Assembly (NCBI RefSeq): GCF_021018805.1
Contig: NW_026960613.1
Coordinates: 1,426,001-1,490,000 of the forward strand
Length of the DNA stretch: 64,000 nucleotides
Source of the DNA: Prinia subflava
Taxonomy: Eukaryota; Chordata; Aves; Passeriformes; Cisticolidae
Direction: 5' to 3'
Shown here: piece after piece, positions 21,442 to 33,580 of the stretch
Numbering within the stretch: the stretch's first letter is position 1
How the letters are laid out: every line of letters begins with the position of its first letter
Translations under genes and position numbers: made by a program
The notes under the pieces: model-generated
Told to the model about the DNA's origin: nothing
The model's database searches: none
The model's input: the letters and a program-made list of their open reading frames with translations, nothing else

Positions 21442-24400
21442 TGAGTAAAAAAAGAGCCTTTTCTTGGACCAGGAAAAAATAAGTAAGTTCTGACTTCAGA
21501 TACAGTGAATCTCAAGAGAAGCTCACAATGCAGAATGTATGACTTCCTTTACTGAGCAGGAACTTCCACAAGGAAGTGTCTGGAGTCCTTTCTCAATATA
21601 GCTTTGCATTTTATAATGCAGATGCTCTGTTTTTATTATATGTTTTCATGTTTGTATGATAGCATCTATGTTTAATAATATGTAATAACAGAGATTATAA
21701 GCATACTATATTGCGTATTACACATCGTATGGGTATCTGTAGATCTATAGACACACATGAAATTCCTACAGTTTCATACAACATCTAAATGTGAGTTTGC
21801 AGACTTGATCCTCCAAATTGTTAATTACATCCTCCAGGTGGATTACTGCCCTCAGGTCCAAGTTCAGTACATCAGGCCACCTTCAATCTGTTTAAGATAA
21901 AAATTGCTTCCTTAGATGTTCAATAAGTCTAGTTGTTCATTTGGGGAAGAAAAAAAAAACATGCAGAAAAATAGTGGACTATCTTTTAAAAATTGTTCCT
22001 GTCATTTCTGCACCACTTGGGAGAAATAATCCCTTTTAAATGTGTCCAGAGAGTGCCATCACCCCAAAAAAACAAACAATCCCCCCCAACAAACCCTCCT
22101 ACACTATGTCAATTCATACAATTATTCATTTTCCTCCTGTAAGAATAATAATCTTGACTAAAATAGGCAAGTAATGAAGTTCATGAAAGAATCATTTGAT
22201 ACTTATATTTTTGCTTAGAAGGACTTGGTTTATACTATTTTAGTTGGAAAAACACACGTTTAGTTTTGAAGCTAGTTAAGCTCACTACTCTCCTACTTTA
22301 TTTATACAGAAAATAAAAATATAACATAATGTCTTTTCTGATGTAGAGATCCTGCATGAATCAATACAGATACCAGAGTCCTGGTTTTCAGGTGTGCTTT
22401 GAAGAGATACACAAATGAGGTCCACATTGTATGTGTGTAAACAAGTGTCATTTAAGGGCCATTCTTACTATAATGGAAAACAATAGGATTTTGTATTTGA
22501 CTTTAGTGGAAACAGAATCTTGCCTGATTTTGCAGAGTTTTAGAAAGTCAAACGTACAGTCAAGGCATGTTCAGAAGTTCTCATTTTATTACTAAATAAA
22601 TTTTTATCATGGCATCACATTCAAACTTTTAAAAACTTAACTTCCAAAGAACACATCAAACTTTCTGTCTTGGTTTTTGAGACTATTAAGTTCTTCCCTT
22701 GGAAAAGCACCTTCTGACCTAATGAAAGTTTTGTGCAAGTTTGAATTAAGCAGTGGAAGTCTTTCTTAAATTATTCAAACAACTAACACAAAAATAATAT
22801 ATCTCACAATTATCATGAGTTTCGAGCAATTTAATCTTGTCAAGAGGACAAAGTATGGTGGGGTTTCTTTCAAGATGAATTCTACAATATGGAGTTTTAT
22901 AGACATCTCTCCTATGGCAAGGCATGTACTGACTGAGGACTGTGATTCTGGCTTTGGTACTCTCATTGCATGGTCAGATAATTTTCAGTGGCCTACTTTC
23001 TGCTCACAAATGCAGGTATACTATTTGCAAATGGAGTTCTGAGGACAGAAAGTCATTAGAGAAAAGATGGAAAAATAGAATTAAAGCATTACACCTTGCC
23101 AAAATAATTTAAAAGTATTTTAAATATTTTATCTCCATTTTTTATCCAGTATTTGCTGTTGTATGAAAGATGCTTTTTAGAAGAAGTTGTCTTTGCCAAG
23201 TGGCTGGTGCTATAAAATCTAATGTACTGTGGGAGTAAATATTTTTAAATTCAGTAGTTGTTTAAATTTATGGGGGGTCCCCGGGGAGGGTTCCCCGGAG
23301 ACCCCCGGGGTCCTGGAGGTCGTGGGGTTCCCTTGCTGGCAGGCAAAGAGACTTGAGACACCAGTGGGGTGCTGATGAGATGAGGGTTTATTCACTGAGG
23401 GAGAGGGGAAGGGAAGGGGAGAGGGGGAAAGGGGAAGAGGGGAGGGGAGCATCTGGAGGCCAGCAGGGGGAGAGGGGCAAAGAGGGCGAGACCCCTTGCC
23501 TTAGCATTCTTATCACAGATGTTGAAAGGGGCGCGGTAACATTCTCCAGCCAATGAGGTTACAGATACAGGATACTGCAGGGAGGTTACAGACTTGGGAT
23601 AAAACACATTTTCCAGGGGTGAGCTAGAGCAAACCATTTCCATAAAATGCATTTCCACAAGTAGTGTGTGTCCTCCTTTTAAATTCCTGTGAAAACTCTG
23701 CTGAATAGCTTGCTTTCACATGTAAGTCTGTACAGTTAACAAGACATGGACTTAAGAACTGCATTTTTATATCATTAGCTACACATCCTTATAACCTGAT
23801 CAACTGGGACAAACTCTGCCACTTTGAAATAAATAAATAAATGTGGAGATTATTCCCTACTTCATAATCCACTATTTTTCTCCACTTGAATTGAGCTCAA
23901 CAGCAACTCATGCCTAACATCACTGGAATTGACTTGCCCAGGGGGCTTAGCTGATTTCTGAAGGTCAAAAGTAATTTTCATGTATATCTATATGCATGTT
24001 GACATTATTGTACATCTAGTAACTGCTTTAAGAAGATTAAACCTGAGTGTGAATACATTCTGAAAGATGTAGACACCAGATAATGGATAGTCCATACAAG
24101 AAAGTGAGTATATGTAATCTCATAGCAATGTTTATAGACAGTGTAAAAAAAATAAAAATTTCAATTTCTAGAGGTAGGTCTTTTTAATTTATGTGCTTCA
24201 AGTAATATAAAAATATGCAGACAATTGTTCCAATAACTTTCCTGATTTGAAAGAAAATCAGTTCTACCATGCTTTAATGTCTGTTTTGAAAATAAGTAAA
24301 TTAGAAGAGAAACATTTCCATGCTCATTAGAAAACATTATTTGATGGATTTTATTTTTATAATTTAAATAATTGTAGCTTTCTACTTAGTCTGACTCAGC

Positions 24401-25655
24401 TACTTCTACTTATTATGTTAATCATTTTATACAACACCAAAATCGATACAAAATCAAAGATCATGTTATGCTTCTGAGAAAAATATAGGATTTTTACAAC
24501 ATATATTGTGGGGGACTGTTTATCCTAAAGCATCAAAGACTTTTTTTTTGTAGTGGGACATATTTTTAAGATATAGTTTAATTCTTATTTATTAATTTTA
24601 TTTCAACACCATTAATATGATCTCTTATTAATTTTTTATTAGTCTATGGTATGTATCAGATAAAGGCATCTTCAAACATGTGGTCAAATTTGCCATAATT
24701 AATTCATGTTTGCTATTTTTCACCCTGAACATGAAATTTACATAATCCAGAGTCTTTCTGTTGTACTGTTCTTTGCCCCAATTAGGTAAATAGCAATTCA
24801 TATTTTGCCATCATTTACCTTACAAAGGAAAGAAGGCTTAGAATTATGCTATCTCTGGTGAGCAAATTATTAATTATTAGTTGTATATTGTAACTATTAC
24901 AAATGTGGGGATTTGACTTCAGATGAGGTCTACTCAGACATTTTTATTCTGCACCATTTCTGGCAGATATAGATGCAAGCATATTTTTGTGTGTTAATGA
25001 ATCTTTTAGAAAAACTTGCAATTTGTCAAATAAAATTTTAACTAAGAAAATCAGGACAATTATTGTGTCTGCAATACTGAAACTTTTGACTGGATCCACT
25101 GCCAGCAACCCACCAACTCCAGTCTCTCACAGATATAGGTATGCTGTGTCTGTGAAAGAGCAAGGGAGGGACCAAAGTTCATAAAACTTCTTGTATTAAT
25201 CAGGAGAACCTGTTTTACTGTATTCAGTCAGGAGCTGAAGATGTTACTGTACTATTAAGCAGACAGCAAACCTCACCTGTGACGAAGCAAAAAGTCTCCA
25301 TTCATTGCGGAGACACTTCTATTGTTTAAAACAGCTACTTTTGCTTCTCAGCTCCAGCTGTCATTTTAAATTTGCAAAGATCTTTAAAATTCATTATTGG
25401 TATAATTAGGAATAACATTAAAAATAACAACAGGAAGGAGGGGAGGGGACACGACACTCGCCAGAGCCGGCAGCCCATTTATATCCCGTTCAGTAGCCTC
25501 GCACCTCGGAGCTCTGTGGCATATGATCCCCATCTGGAAGGCAGGCTGGCATGCCTCTGGCCGTCCTTCAGCTCCTTCCTCCTTTTCTCCTCAAACGCTG
25601 TGCCCACAAGCAAAGTCCCTGGGGCGTCTCGAAAGGGCTGAGGCTCAGAGGCCAG
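21442..25655. other. AT-rich unique DNA without genes
   Basis: No protein motif, RNA gene or repeat was recognised apart from the solo LTR at 23259-23659. A short GC-richer stretch at 25440-25640 just before the class I LTR has no identified content. Confidence 0.55.
23259..23659 (-). mobile_element. Solo LTR, same family as 352-791
   Basis: On the minus strand it begins TGTGGAAATGCATTTTATGG and ends AATTTAAACA. It is flanked by perfect AGTAGT duplications (23253-23258 and 23660-23665). GTGAATAAACCC near 23388-23395 is the poly(A) signal. Its U5 has the same TGCCxGCAxGGGAACCCCACGACC block as the 352-791 copy. Confidence 0.92.
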
Positions 25656-26105
25656 TGTGTTGATAGTGGAGAGTTAAAAATAATAATTTCTGTATAAGCT
25701 AACTGTGGGTGGTGGGGGGAAGGTAGAAGATGCATGGCTTGAAATGTGACGCAGCCTGGCCTTGAAACAAACGTCAGCTTTCTGCAACCAGCCTCATACT
25801 ATTTTAATAGAATCAAGTGTGACTCCAGCCCAGGAGATAATTGAGAAGCATTGTTTTAACCAAATCAAGTATAACTCAGGGTAAAGCATAGGTATGATTT
25901 AAGATAGTAACTAAGAAATAGGATAACCAGTATCTAGGGGTGGAGGTTAGTTAACATATGTATAATTTGAAACTATAAAATCACAAATCAACTCTGTATT
26001 CTTGGGCACAAGATTTGGGCATTCCATGCCCCTGTGTCCCGCGCGCTCAAATAAAGAACCGCATATGATCGCCTTTGTGTGGTTATATGTTTTCCTACGC
26101 TAACA
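25656..26105 (+). mobile_element. 5' LTR of class I provirus
   Basis: Starts near TGTGTTGATAGTGG and ends TTTCCTACGCTAACA. Contains CTATAAAATC near 25973 as TATA box and AATAAAG at 26050-26056 as poly(A) signal. The left edge is uncertain by a few bases because no second LTR or duplication is available. Confidence 0.75.
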
Positions 26106-26108
26106 TTT

Positions 26109-26126
26109 TGGCGATGCAGATGGGAC
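26109..26126 (+). promoter_or_regulatory. Putative tRNA primer binding site
   Basis: TGGCGATGCAGATGGGAC lies three bases after the LTR end, the canonical place. The tRNA could not be named with certainty. Confidence 0.55.
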
Positions 26127-26379
26127 CTTGTGGGCGCAGCTAGGACCCCGCGACCCTATCACGCTCCAGCTGGCACCGGGTGATTTCTTGGGGACCCTCG
26201 CTGCTCACAACAACCCCTGGTGAGAGGTAAGGTTCTTTACTTTCTGGTCTGGGGGCCTGCCATTAAGACCCAGCGAAAGCTACACTTGGGCGAAAGGAAT
26301 TCCTGGTGGTATTGCCCAGGCAGCCGTCCATCAGACATCGCGAAAGCGTTGCAGGTTTGGCATCTGTGGTTTTTTATGT

Positions 26380-28422
26380 ATGTGTAATATGGAGAAACTA
26401 AAAGTGTTAAAAGAGGTTTTGGGCAGCAATAATGCCTCTATACCAAGTTCTTCTCCTTTGGGTTGTTTGTTGGCACATTGCAAAGAGGGGAATTTCAGTC
26501 AGGAATTACAAAAAGATAAATTGATTGAGTATTGTAATGTGAGCTGGCCAAAATATGCTTTGCCTGAAAACCAGAGGTGGCCACAGAATGGGTCTTTGGA
26601 TGTAAAGGTTATTATGCAAGTTAGATCGCTTTGTACACAAGACAGAATGGTGGAACAAATCCCATACCTTGATTTATTTCTATGCTTGCTCGAGAAACCG
26701 GTTTGGTGGGTCGGTAGCAACATGGAAGCAGTAAGACTTGAAAATAATAAGTGCCTGGCTTGCGTCCAAAATAAACGTTGTATGCAGCATGTAATTTCAA
26801 GTGAAGATTTGAGGGGAGGAAGAGATGAACTGGACCCGGATTTATTAGTAGCCCCTATGGCCCCTGCATCCACCACAGCCCCCTCAACACTGAGTTCTAC
26901 CCCTCTCACCCTGACCCCACCTGATTCTCTTACACACCCCTCGCTCACACCAGCACAATATGTTTCCCCCCCACCTTTGTCTGCTGAAGGTAATTATCCT
27001 CCTTTGCCTGTGCCTGCCCCTCCTCCGGCTGCTCAGGTGCCTGCCCCTCCTCCGCCTGCTCAGAGAACCCCCCCTTCTCCACATATACCTGCTCAAAGCT
27101 ATCCTGCCCCCGCCCCGCCGAGGCCTGCTCAAAGATTTATTCCTCCTCCAACTCCGACTCAAGGGTACCCTCCTCTCCCACCTACACCTCCTTCGCCAGC
27201 TCCTGTCCCGTCTGCCCCCCTGTACCCTCTCCTGCCAGACTCGCCTGTCCAGGATGTGATTGTGAGGCAGAAGCAAAGGGAGGATGCAGAGAAGGCAGAC
27301 AGAATGGAAAGTAGTGACAGTGAAGCAGATGAGTTAGATGCCCCAGTAGCTCACCAAACATGAGGAAAACTGGCCCTGGAGTGGCCTAAGGCAAGAAAGG
27401 GTATATTAAAATCAGGCAAACAAAAGAGAACAATTATTGCACCACTAAGGAAAGGGGTGGGAACTAATGGACTTGTCTTTGTAAAGGTACCCTTTTCACC
27501 TGCTGATTTAGTCATATGGAAACAATCAGCTGGAACATATAGAGAAAACCCAGATAAAGTAGCTCGCGTGGTTAAGATGATAATGAAATCTCAGAACCCT
27601 GATTGGGAAGATATTCATGTGATATTAGACACTCTGATGGATGAGACAGAAAGGGACGTGGTACTTCGGGCAGCGAGAGAAAGAGCTAGAGAAGACATAC
27701 GAAATGGTTTGGTGACAGGGACACTGGATTACAATTTTCCCACTGCAGATCCGGAGTGAGACACTAATGACCCATCTGGAGTAGATATGCTGAGGCTAAA
27801 GAGATATCAGGAGTGGATTTCAATCGGTGTTCAACAGGCAATACCTAAGAGTATGAACTGGTCTAAGTTATATGAAATTCGACAGGAAAAGAAAGAATCT
27901 CCCACTGCCTTTCTAGAAAGACATAAAGAAGCAACTAGAAGATATACTGATCTTCAGGTAGACAATGAGCAAGGAAGAATTCAGCTTGCCTTTATTTTTC
28001 TGGGTCAAGCACAGGAAGATATTAGGAAAAAGCTACAGAAACTAGAAGGTGAAGTGTTAAGAAACTTGGATAAACTCCTAGAGGTTGCCTGGAAGGTTTA
28101 GAATAACAGGGATAGAGTAGTTGCCAAGAAACAGGGGCAAAGCCTGTTGGCAGTTTTACAGAGACAGGGGCGAAGACGTGGTAGAGGAGGTCGTGACGGT
28201 AATAGAAGTGGCTTTGGCAGAGGTTCTGGTCGTGGGGGGCTAGGTCTGAACCAGTGTGCGTATTGTCGAATGGAGGGACCCTGGAAAAAGGAGTGTCCGA
28301 GCCGATTTAGCCAGAATGGTCAGCCTCAGTTAGACAGCATGTTTAATCAGAATGGTGAGCCTCAGTTGGATGGTGTAGCCAGGGTCATGGTTTTACATGA
28401 GAGAGAGCCAGAATCGAGATAG
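26380..28422 (+). pseudogene. Class I gag
   Basis: Encodes the structural polyprotein. The matrix has SPLGCLLAHCKEGNF and a WPxNGSL stretch typical of gamma-like Gag. A long Pro-rich linker follows (26880-27240). Capsid begins near 27480 with VPFSPADLVIWKQ, and the major homology region reads KKESPTAFLERHKEA near 27890. An Arg/Gly-rich stretch comes next, then one zinc knuckle CAYCRMEGPWKKEC (28255-28296) in which the zinc-binding His is Pro. One frame holds throughout, broken by TGA at 27361 and 27757 and TAG at 28099. A final TAG at 28420-28422 separates gag from pol in the same frame. Confidence 0.88.
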
Positions 28423-30725
28423 CCCATGGTGACTTTGCATTTAGAAGGGAAAGACGTAGATTTTCTCATTGACACAGGGGCAACACATTCTGTATTAAAT
28501 TATCTCGAGGGGCAAATCGGGAACAAGTCAGCAGCAGTCATTGGAACCACAGGGAAGGAGGAGATAGGGCCATTCCTGCAACCCCTAGAACTGAGCTTTG
28601 AAGATAAGATCTTGACCCATGAATTCTCATACATCCCCGATTGCCCAACTCTGCTCTTAGGGCACGATCTGCTGGCAGCACTAGAGGCAGTAATTACATT
28701 TGAGAACAGTGAACTTGTAATGAGAATACCTGAGTCTAACACAGGAAGGATTTTGATGATAAAAGAAAAACCAATTTCTAATATTCCTAAGGAAGTAGAA
28801 GAAGCAGTAATTCCCTCTGTCTGGGAAACAGATGTACCTGGAAAATCTAAGTTAGCACAACTGGTACATGTAGAGTTAAAAGAAGGAGCAAAGGCTGTAC
28901 GAATCAAACAGTACCCTATAAAACCAGAAGCATGACAGGGAATAGCAAAGATCATTGATAAATTCTTAAAATATCAAATTCTAGAGGAATGTGAATCAGA
29001 ATACAATACCCCAATATTCCCAGTAAAGAAACCCAATGGTGAGTATAGACTTGTACAGGATTTAAGAGGCATAAATGAAATAACCAAAGACATTCATCCA
29101 GTGGTTGCCAATCCTCATACATTGTTAGCATCCGTAAAAGAGATATATAAATAGTTTACTGTAACTGACTTAAAAGATGCCTTCTTCTGCATACTCCTTG
29201 ACCAAGAAAGTAGGAAACTATTTGCCTTTAAGTGGGAACATCCAGAAAGTGGAAGCAAGACCCAGCTCACCTGGACGTGACTCCCCATGGGGTACAAGAA
29301 CTCGCCCACCCTATTTGGGAGTCAACTGGAAAAAGAACTGGAAATCTGGACCAGAGAAGGGCAAGTACCGAGAGACCAATATCTGTTACTCCAGTATGTA
29401 GATGGCATCTTGATTGCGACAGAGGAAGAAATGACCTGCATAAAAGTAACCATTGAGATTTTAAATTCATTAGGAATGGGAGGGTATAAGGCGTCCAGAG
29501 AAAAAGCACAAATTGCCCAACAGACTGTGATTTACCTGGGATGTGAAATCTCACAAGGGCAGAGAAAACTGGGTACTAATCGTATTCAAGCTATCTGTGC
29601 TATTCCAGAGCCCCAGAATCTACACGAGCTGCGGATCTTCCTTGGAATGACAGGGTGGTGTCGCCTGTGGATCATGGACTATGGACTGATTACAAAACCC
29701 TTGTATGAGGCTCAGAAGACCCAGCCGTTCACCTGCGGCAAACCACAGAAAGAGGCCTTCCAGAAGTTAAAGGAAGCACTGACAACTGCTCCTGCTTTGG
29801 AGTTACCTGATCTGTCTAAAGACTTTCAGCTGTACGTGCATGAAAGGCAGCGACTGGCACTGGGAGTCCTGACCCAACGACTGGGAAGCTGGAAAAGGCC
29901 GGTGGGTTACTTTTCCAAACAACTCGACAACGTAAGTGCCGGATGGCCTTCATGTCTGCGGGCAGTGGCAGCTACCGTGCTGCTGATACAGGAAGCCTGG
30001 AAGCTCACAATGGGAAGACACATAGATGTCTATGTTCCACACATGGTAACTACAGTCCTGGAACAAAAGGGGGGCCACTGGCTCTCCCCAAGCCGGATGA
30101 TGAAATTTCAGGTAACCCTGACTGAGCAGGATGACGTTGCACTAAAAACAACTAACCTCTTGAATCCATTCTATTTCTAGGTGCCACAGCTGAGGAAGGT
30201 CCATTAGAGCATGACTGTCTAGAAGTAATCGAGCACACCTATTCAGCAAGAACAGATCTGAAGGACGGCCCCCTAGAGCAACCAGAGTGAGAACTCCTTA
30301 AAGATGCAAGCAGCTTCATGGAGAACAGAACCAGATACGCAGGATATGCGGTAACTACAATTGATGTAGTAATAGAGGCAAAAGCACTACCACCTAATAC
30401 ATCTGCCCAGAGGGCAGAACTAATCGCATTAACCAGAGCACTAGAGCTGAGTGAGGGGAAGACGGTAAATATATGGACTGACTCCAAATCTGCGTTCGGA
30501 GTAGTGCATGTACACAGAGCTTTATGGAAAGAAAGAGGACTGCTGTCCTCCCAAGGGACAAATATTAAACATCAAGATGCAGTCCTACAACTGATAGATG
30601 CAGTCCAAAAACCTGAACAAATAGCAATCATGCACTGCAAACAACATCAATCAGGCAACTCCAAAATTTGTGAAGGAAATCGAAGAGCAGATTAGGCAGC
30701 CCGTCAGGTAGCACGAGAGGTGCAG
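28423..30725 (+). pseudogene. Class I protease, reverse transcriptase and RNase H
   Basis: The protease starts right after the gag TAG and keeps an intact FLIDTGATHSVL loop at 28460-28495. RT shows PIFPVKKPNGEYRLVQDLR near 29010, [10 protein letters not shown] near 29160, LPMGYKNSPTLFG near 29285 and the catalytic box LQYVDGILIA near 29390, where YVDD has become YVDG. The thumb block FLGMTGWCRLWI lies near 29640. RNase H resumes in another frame at 30318-30725 with IWTDSKSAFGVV and RALWKERGLLSSQG. Stops at 28933, 29152, 29278 and 30178 and a frameshift near 30180 disable it. Confidence 0.88.
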
Positions 30726-31930
30726 AAGACAATGGCATTGATACCGTCAAGACTTAATATCTCTCAATTTAATTTGCCTCCTAAGCCAAAATATACAATA
30801 GAAGATGACAAACTAGCACAACTGCTGAAGGCACAGAAGAACGCAGAAGGGTGGTGTGTAACCGCACAAGGGCAAATAGTGGTACCTCCTTTGGTAATGA
30901 GAGAAATTTTACAGGTAAAACACAATGAGTGTCACTGGGGTGCAGAGGCGTTGGTAAAGTGGTTGAGACAACACCTAATCTCAGTACGGATGCAAACAAT
31001 GGCCAAGTCAGTAATGTCTAAATGTGAAATCTGCCTGAAAAACAACCCGGTAGCTAGACGACAGGCACAGTTAGGCAGAATCCGGATGGGAATAGTACCA
31101 GGAGACTATTGGCAAGTGGATTTTGCAGAATTGTCAAGAACTCGGGGATACAAATACCTGTTAGTAGAGGTTGACATGTTTTCTGGATGGTCAGAAGCCC
31201 TTCCCTGTCGCACAAACCAAGCAAAGGAAACAGTTAAGTGGTTATTACAGGAGATCATTCCCAGGTTTGGGGTGCCCCTAGGGATATCATCAGACAGAAG
31301 CCCACACTTCATAGCCACCCTGGTACAAGGGGTAAGCAAGTTATTGGGAATATCTTGGGACCTCCACACACCATGGAGACCCCAGTCAAGTGGGCAAGTA
31401 GAGAGAATGAACCAGACACTGAAGGGACAGATCAGTAAAATATGCCAGGAAGCCAAACTGCAGTGGCCACAGGCTGTACCAGTAGCATTGCTGAGAATTC
31501 GGATAAAGCCTAGGAGTGGGATGTCAGTCCTTATGAGATATTGTATGGGAAACCATATGAATCTCCTAACCCCAATCCAAATGTTTATGTCACAGGGAAA
31601 CAAGATGGGTATAATTATGTTCTGTCCCTCGGGAAAACTCTAGCTCGTCTTCAAGGTATCCTCGTGTGGAACAGACCACTGGCCCTAGAGAATCCAGTCC
31701 ACAATATCGAACCAGGAGATGAAGTATACATCAGAACCTGGAACGAAGAACCACTAAAAGAGAAGTGGACTGGTCCCCATCAGGTACTGCTAACCACCGT
31801 TACAGCAGTCAAAGTGGCTGGAGAGGAACCCTGGATACACTACACGCGCGTGAAGAAGGTCCCTCGTGGAGTCCAGTCGTGGGCTGTAGAAACTTTTGGA
31901 CCGATAAAGCTGAGGCTAAAACGTCTGTAA
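30720..31930 (+). pseudogene. Class I integrase
   Basis: A long open run (30720-31643) covers the N-terminal zinc domain (H-x-C context at 30925-31040, with CEICLKNN) and the catalytic core. WQVDFAEL has the first Asp, SSDRSPHF the second (the usual DNG is changed to DRS), and SSGQVERMN the Glu. A frameshift near 31500 moves the C-terminal part to 31541-31930, which keeps the gamma-type end domain LKEKWTGPHQVLLTTVTAVKV. Confidence 0.87.
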
Positions 31931-31938
31931 CTGCTCAA

Positions 31939-33580
31939 ATGGTATCGGTAATTGTGCTCATGCTCTTCTTGTGGGTAATGTTAATTTCATGGATGCTAAT
32001 GTCACCAGTGGGGATTGCTGTTACTTTGGGATATAGAATACGGAAGGGTCAACTAACCACTCTTCATTCTAGAATGAAGAGAGAGGTACAAGCAAAAACA
32101 CAAGTAACAGAAATTTCTAATGCAACTTGGGCTGAAAATGTAATGATTAGATTAGTCAGAGACTTTGCCAAAATGCACAATACCAGCAGAATAACAGTCT
32201 GTCTGCCAATACCAAAGGCAGCAGGGGACCCAGTAAGCTGGGGAATAATATCATCACAATTACCTGACATAGAAGGGAACAAAACAGTCAAATGTAAACA
32301 AGTACCAGAGTCAAGGGTGGTGGTCAAAGGGTACTGGAAGATAACAGAGAGTCTATATGCAACCTATGAGAAAATCAGACTGCACACTTAGTAATGGCAA
32401 ATTAGGAGAAATCGTAGAGTAGTGGGTTAAAGACCAAGACCTTGCAAAATGGGAATGTTGGTTGCCATGCTATCAAAAGATCAGGGACAATGCTACAGAG
32501 AGCATTGTGGTGTAGAAATGTGAAGAAAAAGATTGGAAAGGACTGGAACCCTGGGACAGTGCATAGTCTATGAGCATCCTCCAGAAATTCCAATATATGG
32601 CAAGCACACCCTGGTGCATTAAATGGAAAGGCTCTGAAAATGACACAGATCCCACAGTGACGAGTACTGGTACTAGCAGTCAGAAAGAGGCACATAAGGT
32701 AAGTTATTAGAATGTATTAAAATTTATGATTGCACCGCTGATGATCTGGAAATAAAACAGTGGTCACCACTGGCAGTAGCCTTACGAATCGGTTGTGCCT
32801 GCAGGAAAATTAAACACAAACAAGGCAAAATAGATTCCAAGATTATAGTAGGATGTAGCAGGAGTACAATTCAAAGTCCAGGACTGTTTGTATGGGCAAT
32901 GAGTGATGGCACATGGACAACACACTTGCCTATGGATGGGGAAGTAAGAGAAATCACCCTGGGCCTTCCCACTTTATGTCCAATTTGGAAGAAATCCCCA
33001 TTTAACGAGAGCCATGAGCCCTTGCAGATAAAAGCCAAACGAGATGTCTCAGAGGACAAGAACCCAGATGACACTTGGCAGGAACCCTCTAGTAGAGTAA
33101 AGATTGGGTGGGCCTTAGAATCTTTGTTTGGTCCCGTTGCAATTTATCGAAATAGAGAAATGCTATATAGACTCACATGTCAGGTAGATAAATTAGCAAG
33201 AATCACATGAGAAAGATTTAAGGAACTCAACATGCAATTACAGGCCACCACCAAAATGACTCTGCAAAATCGTTTGGCTTTAGATATGTTACTCTTGAAA
33301 GAACACGGAGTGTGTAGATATTTAAAGGGACAAATTGACCATTGCTGCATCCACATCCCAAATGTAACTGCAGATGTGGAACATGATATTAGCCAGTTAA
33401 AACAAATAGAGCATGAGGCACAAGAGGAACAAAAGGATTTAGCTACCAGCTGGTTAGGTAAAATCTTTAAAAGATTAGGATGAAATGTGAGTTCTTAGAT
33501 AAAGTCTATCCTTAAAAATCTGATAATTTTACTAATTATATTTTTAGCAATTTGGTTAGTTTACAGAATCCTGAAGAGAG
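31939..33580 (+). pseudogene. Class I env (surface and transmembrane subunits)
   Basis: The ATG at 31939 follows the integrase end by a few bases. A hydrophobic leader (VIVLMLFLWVMLISWMLM) precedes a surface-subunit part with several N-x-T/S sites, open to TAG 32389. After a damaged stretch the frame resumes at 32899-33210 and includes a basic KAKR-type cleavage site near 33030-33045. The transmembrane subunit (33232-33483) has a LQNRLALDMLLLKEHGVC stretch like the immunosuppressive-type heptad end. The cysteine pattern is C, nine residues, CC. A membrane anchor (LIILLIIFLAIWLVYRIL) lies at about 33510-33570 beyond a TGA. It is inactive because of stops at 32389, 33208 and 33481 and damage in 32400-32700. 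Confidence 0.82.
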
